A stretch of DNA of 64,000 nt, from assembly GCA_016946835.1 (NCBI GenBank), contig JACVTC010000026.1, positions 1,026,001-1,090,000 of the forward strand. The letters run 5' to 3'. This DNA is from Neocallimastix lanati (nom. inval.) (lineage: Eukaryota > Neocallimastigomycota > Neocallimastigomycetes > Neocallimastigales > Neocallimastigaceae). A program made the position numbers and the translations under genes. The notes below the pieces were generated by a model. The model worked only from the letters and a program-made list of their open reading frames with translations, did not search any database and had not been told where the DNA came from. This document shows positions 62,288-64,000 of the stretch, piece after piece. Each line of letters opens with the position of its first letter. Within the stretch, counting starts at the first letter, position 1.

Positions 62288-62914
62288 TTTTAGCATTTCG
62301 AGTTTTCAAGTTTTCTTTTCTTTTCATTTAAAATTTTTTTATAACTAAAAAAAAAAAAAGTAAAGAAATATAAAGAAAAAAAATAAATAAAATAAATATA
62401 AATTGAAAAAAATTTACTTTTTTACTTTCTTTATTGAAAAGGTTAATTATTATAGACATCTGGAAATATCATTTTAAAGTAAATATTATAATATATTTTA
62501 AGCATAAAAACTAATAAATTTATAAATAATACTTTTTTTTTTCTTTCCTTTTTATTGTTATTTAAAATATTTTATTATTGAAAAAGTTTAAAAAAATATA
62601 ATTAAAAAATAATAAAGTAAATATTAAATAATAGTTTTAATAATAATAAATATATATGTTTTTTAATTTAAAAATGATATAGTTAATATTGAATTTAAGC
62701 ATATAATATAAGTAATATCAATTATTATAATTTATTATATTAAAAAAAAAAAAGAATAACTCTAAATATAAAATATTTATAGATAACTATATCAAATTTT
62801 TATAATATTATTTAGTCCTATTACAAATACCTAATACTAATAGTAAAACTAATACTAATACTAATACTAATACTATTATATAATTTTTATAAATATAAAA
62901 TAAATTATAAATAG

Positions 62915-64000
62915 GAATGATAAAATTTATGCTAATTTAGATTATTCTCATTTTCCAATATTTAGTAAGCTAAATAAATTGTAAGTCTTTTTTTTTTTTT
63001 AATAAAAATATATATATTTTTTAATAATATTATTAATATATAATTACATATTATATATATATATTTTAATAATTATAACAACAACAATAATATTAATAAT
63101 AATAATAACATTAATAATTACAATAATGATAACAATAATAACAACAAAAATAATAATAATTACAATAATTACAACAATAACAATGATAATAATAATAATA
63201 ATAATAATAACAATAATAATAATAACAATAATAATAATAATAATAACGACAATAATGATAATAGACATGTTGAAATTCCAAATATTAATAATGGTATTAT
63301 ACCTTCTCGTTTTTTCGATCAACCTATGCTGGATGTTTTGTATATATTTTATTATATTATTTATAATTTATTTTAAATACAAATTTATATATATATAAAT
63401 TAAAGTTTTATTAATGTTAATATTATATATATATATATATATTTTATAAAAATAATGTAAAATAAATGAATGAATTAAAAAAATAAAGAATAATTCCAAA
63501 CTCAAATATTTCAAATATTAAGGATAGTTTAAACAAAGATTGTCCAGTAACAGAAATGTAAATAATATTTTTGTATACTATTATATACACCATTTATTTA
63601 TAAAAATAAGGTTTAAATATTAAATATATTATTGTTTTCTTTTTTTTTTTTTTTTTTATATAAAAAAATAGTGATGTTGGAAAAAATGAAATAGTTGATA
63701 TGGTAAATATTCCAGATGGTATTGAAACTTTGTTAAGTATAAATAAAGATCAGATTTAATATAAAATGACAATTTAACGCTTAATAAGCATTAATAAAAT
63801 AATATATTATTATATATATATATATATTTAAAAAAATAGACATTAAAATTTAATAAAATATAATTTATAATAAATTGAAATATTAATATCATTATGATTT
63901 CTAGATTTTTATATGAAAATCCTATTACAAAGATTCCAGAAGAAGTTCCTAATTTAACTGATTTGAACGAATTGTAAATAAAATATAAATTATATATATA
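62915..64000 (+). CDS. Leucine-rich-repeat protein, partial (five exons seen)
   Basis: Five short exons are visible: 62915-62980, 63265-63339, 63489-63557, 63672-63731 and 63905-63973. Each encodes one leucine-rich repeat of 20-25 residues, for example LYENPITKIPEEVPNLTDLN in the fifth, with the usual N-x-I-x-x-I-P pattern. Every intron is phase 2 and cuts the last Leu (or Met) codon of a repeat, so exon and repeat coincide. The gene continues past the right edge; its start, upstream of 62915, was not found. The (AAT/AAC)n tract at 63070-63250 is read as intronic because the first AG after the donor at 62981 lies at 63263-63264. The repeats resemble the plant/Ras-type LRR class. Function cannot be told from the repeats alone. 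Confidence 0.75.
63070..63250. repeat. (AAT/AAC)n microsatellite in an LRR-gene intron
   Basis: About 180 bp of AAT and AAC triplets. It would encode poly-Asn if translated but has no splice acceptor before it, so it is best read as intron. Confidence 0.75.

Larger units (their letters stand above)
56876..62914. other. 6-kb gene desert with structured islands and a duplication
   Basis: No protein gene recognised. It holds three GC-rich islands (57780-58090, 60741-60965, 61275-61435), a direct duplication (58656-59165 and 59446-59945), and many long A or T runs (for example 61436-61477 and 62248-62285). An (AATACT)n hexamer repeat lies at about 62832-62876. Earlier exons of the LRR gene may lie in its last few hundred bases. 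Confidence 0.6.

Noticed and set aside
62832-62876. Telomere-like hexamer repeat (AATACT)n
   Set aside because: Short, interrupted and not a known fungal telomere unit; a plain microsatellite beside the LRR gene.
63044-63322. Poly-Ile/Val frame and poly-Asn coding exon
   Set aside because: The AAT/AAC tract lies in an intron: no AG acceptor precedes it, and the next exon starts right after it with the phase expected for the LRR gene.

Overview
The window looks like chromosomal DNA of a very AT-rich flagellated fungus, most likely a Neocallimastigomycota (anaerobic gut chytrid). The reasons are: extreme AT bias with long homopolymer and trinucleotide tracts between genes; genes cut by many short AT-rich GT-AG introns; Asn/Glu/Lys-rich low-complexity proteins; a homologue of the flagellar protein ZMYND12; a 7TM-RGS protein; and Ty1/copia and Ty3/gypsy remains. 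Dictyostelids share the base composition but have no flagella. The taxon is an inference.

Layout. 1-680 (-): start of a membrane protein that runs off the window. 2688-3772 (+): alpha-SNAP (Sec17). 5341-9860: a GC-rich island, then a decayed copia element (-) with a gypsy integrase fragment inside it. 10082-12659 (+): eight-exon WW-domain protein resembling FNBP4. 12989-13224: a solo LTR with a GAATT target duplication. 13403-14250 (-): decayed C9orf85/DUF2039 gene. 14954-15388 (+): membrane-anchored RING protein. 16667-18859 (-): secreted inositol-polyphosphate histidine phosphatase (MINPP1-like). 19940-22687 (-): Asn-rich orphan. 23591-24384 (+): LSm2, with an intron directly after the ATG. 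24848-27092 (-): ZMYND12. 27767-30761 (+): twelve-exon orphan, divergent from ZMYND12. 31176-34044 (-): RING/TRAF-zinc/SPRY protein. 34625-38038 (+): TFIP11/Ntr1 G-patch splicing factor. 38801-40629 (-): 7TM-RGS protein. 43938-44872 (+): small CxxC orphan. 47104-56875 (+): a 2777-residue gelsolin/villin-family protein with a huge Glu-rich repeat insertion. 62915 to the right edge (+): leucine-rich-repeat gene with one repeat per exon.

There is no operon-like organisation; genes alternate in strand. LSm2, TFIP11 and perhaps the WW protein point to splicing. ZMYND12 points to the flagellar axoneme. Alpha-SNAP, the gelsolin protein and the RGS receptor serve membrane traffic, actin and G-protein signalling.

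The most interesting material lies outside or within unusual parts of these genes: several GC-rich, hairpin-forming islands in otherwise 85-90% AT gene deserts (near 5.5, 41.7, 57.9, 60.8, 61.35 kb) that look like unannotated structured RNAs or old retroposed copies; the about 1570-residue repeat insertion inside the fifth gelsolin domain; and a RING finger pulled apart by about 104 residues. All splice sites were read by eye from GT/AG signals, frame and homology.
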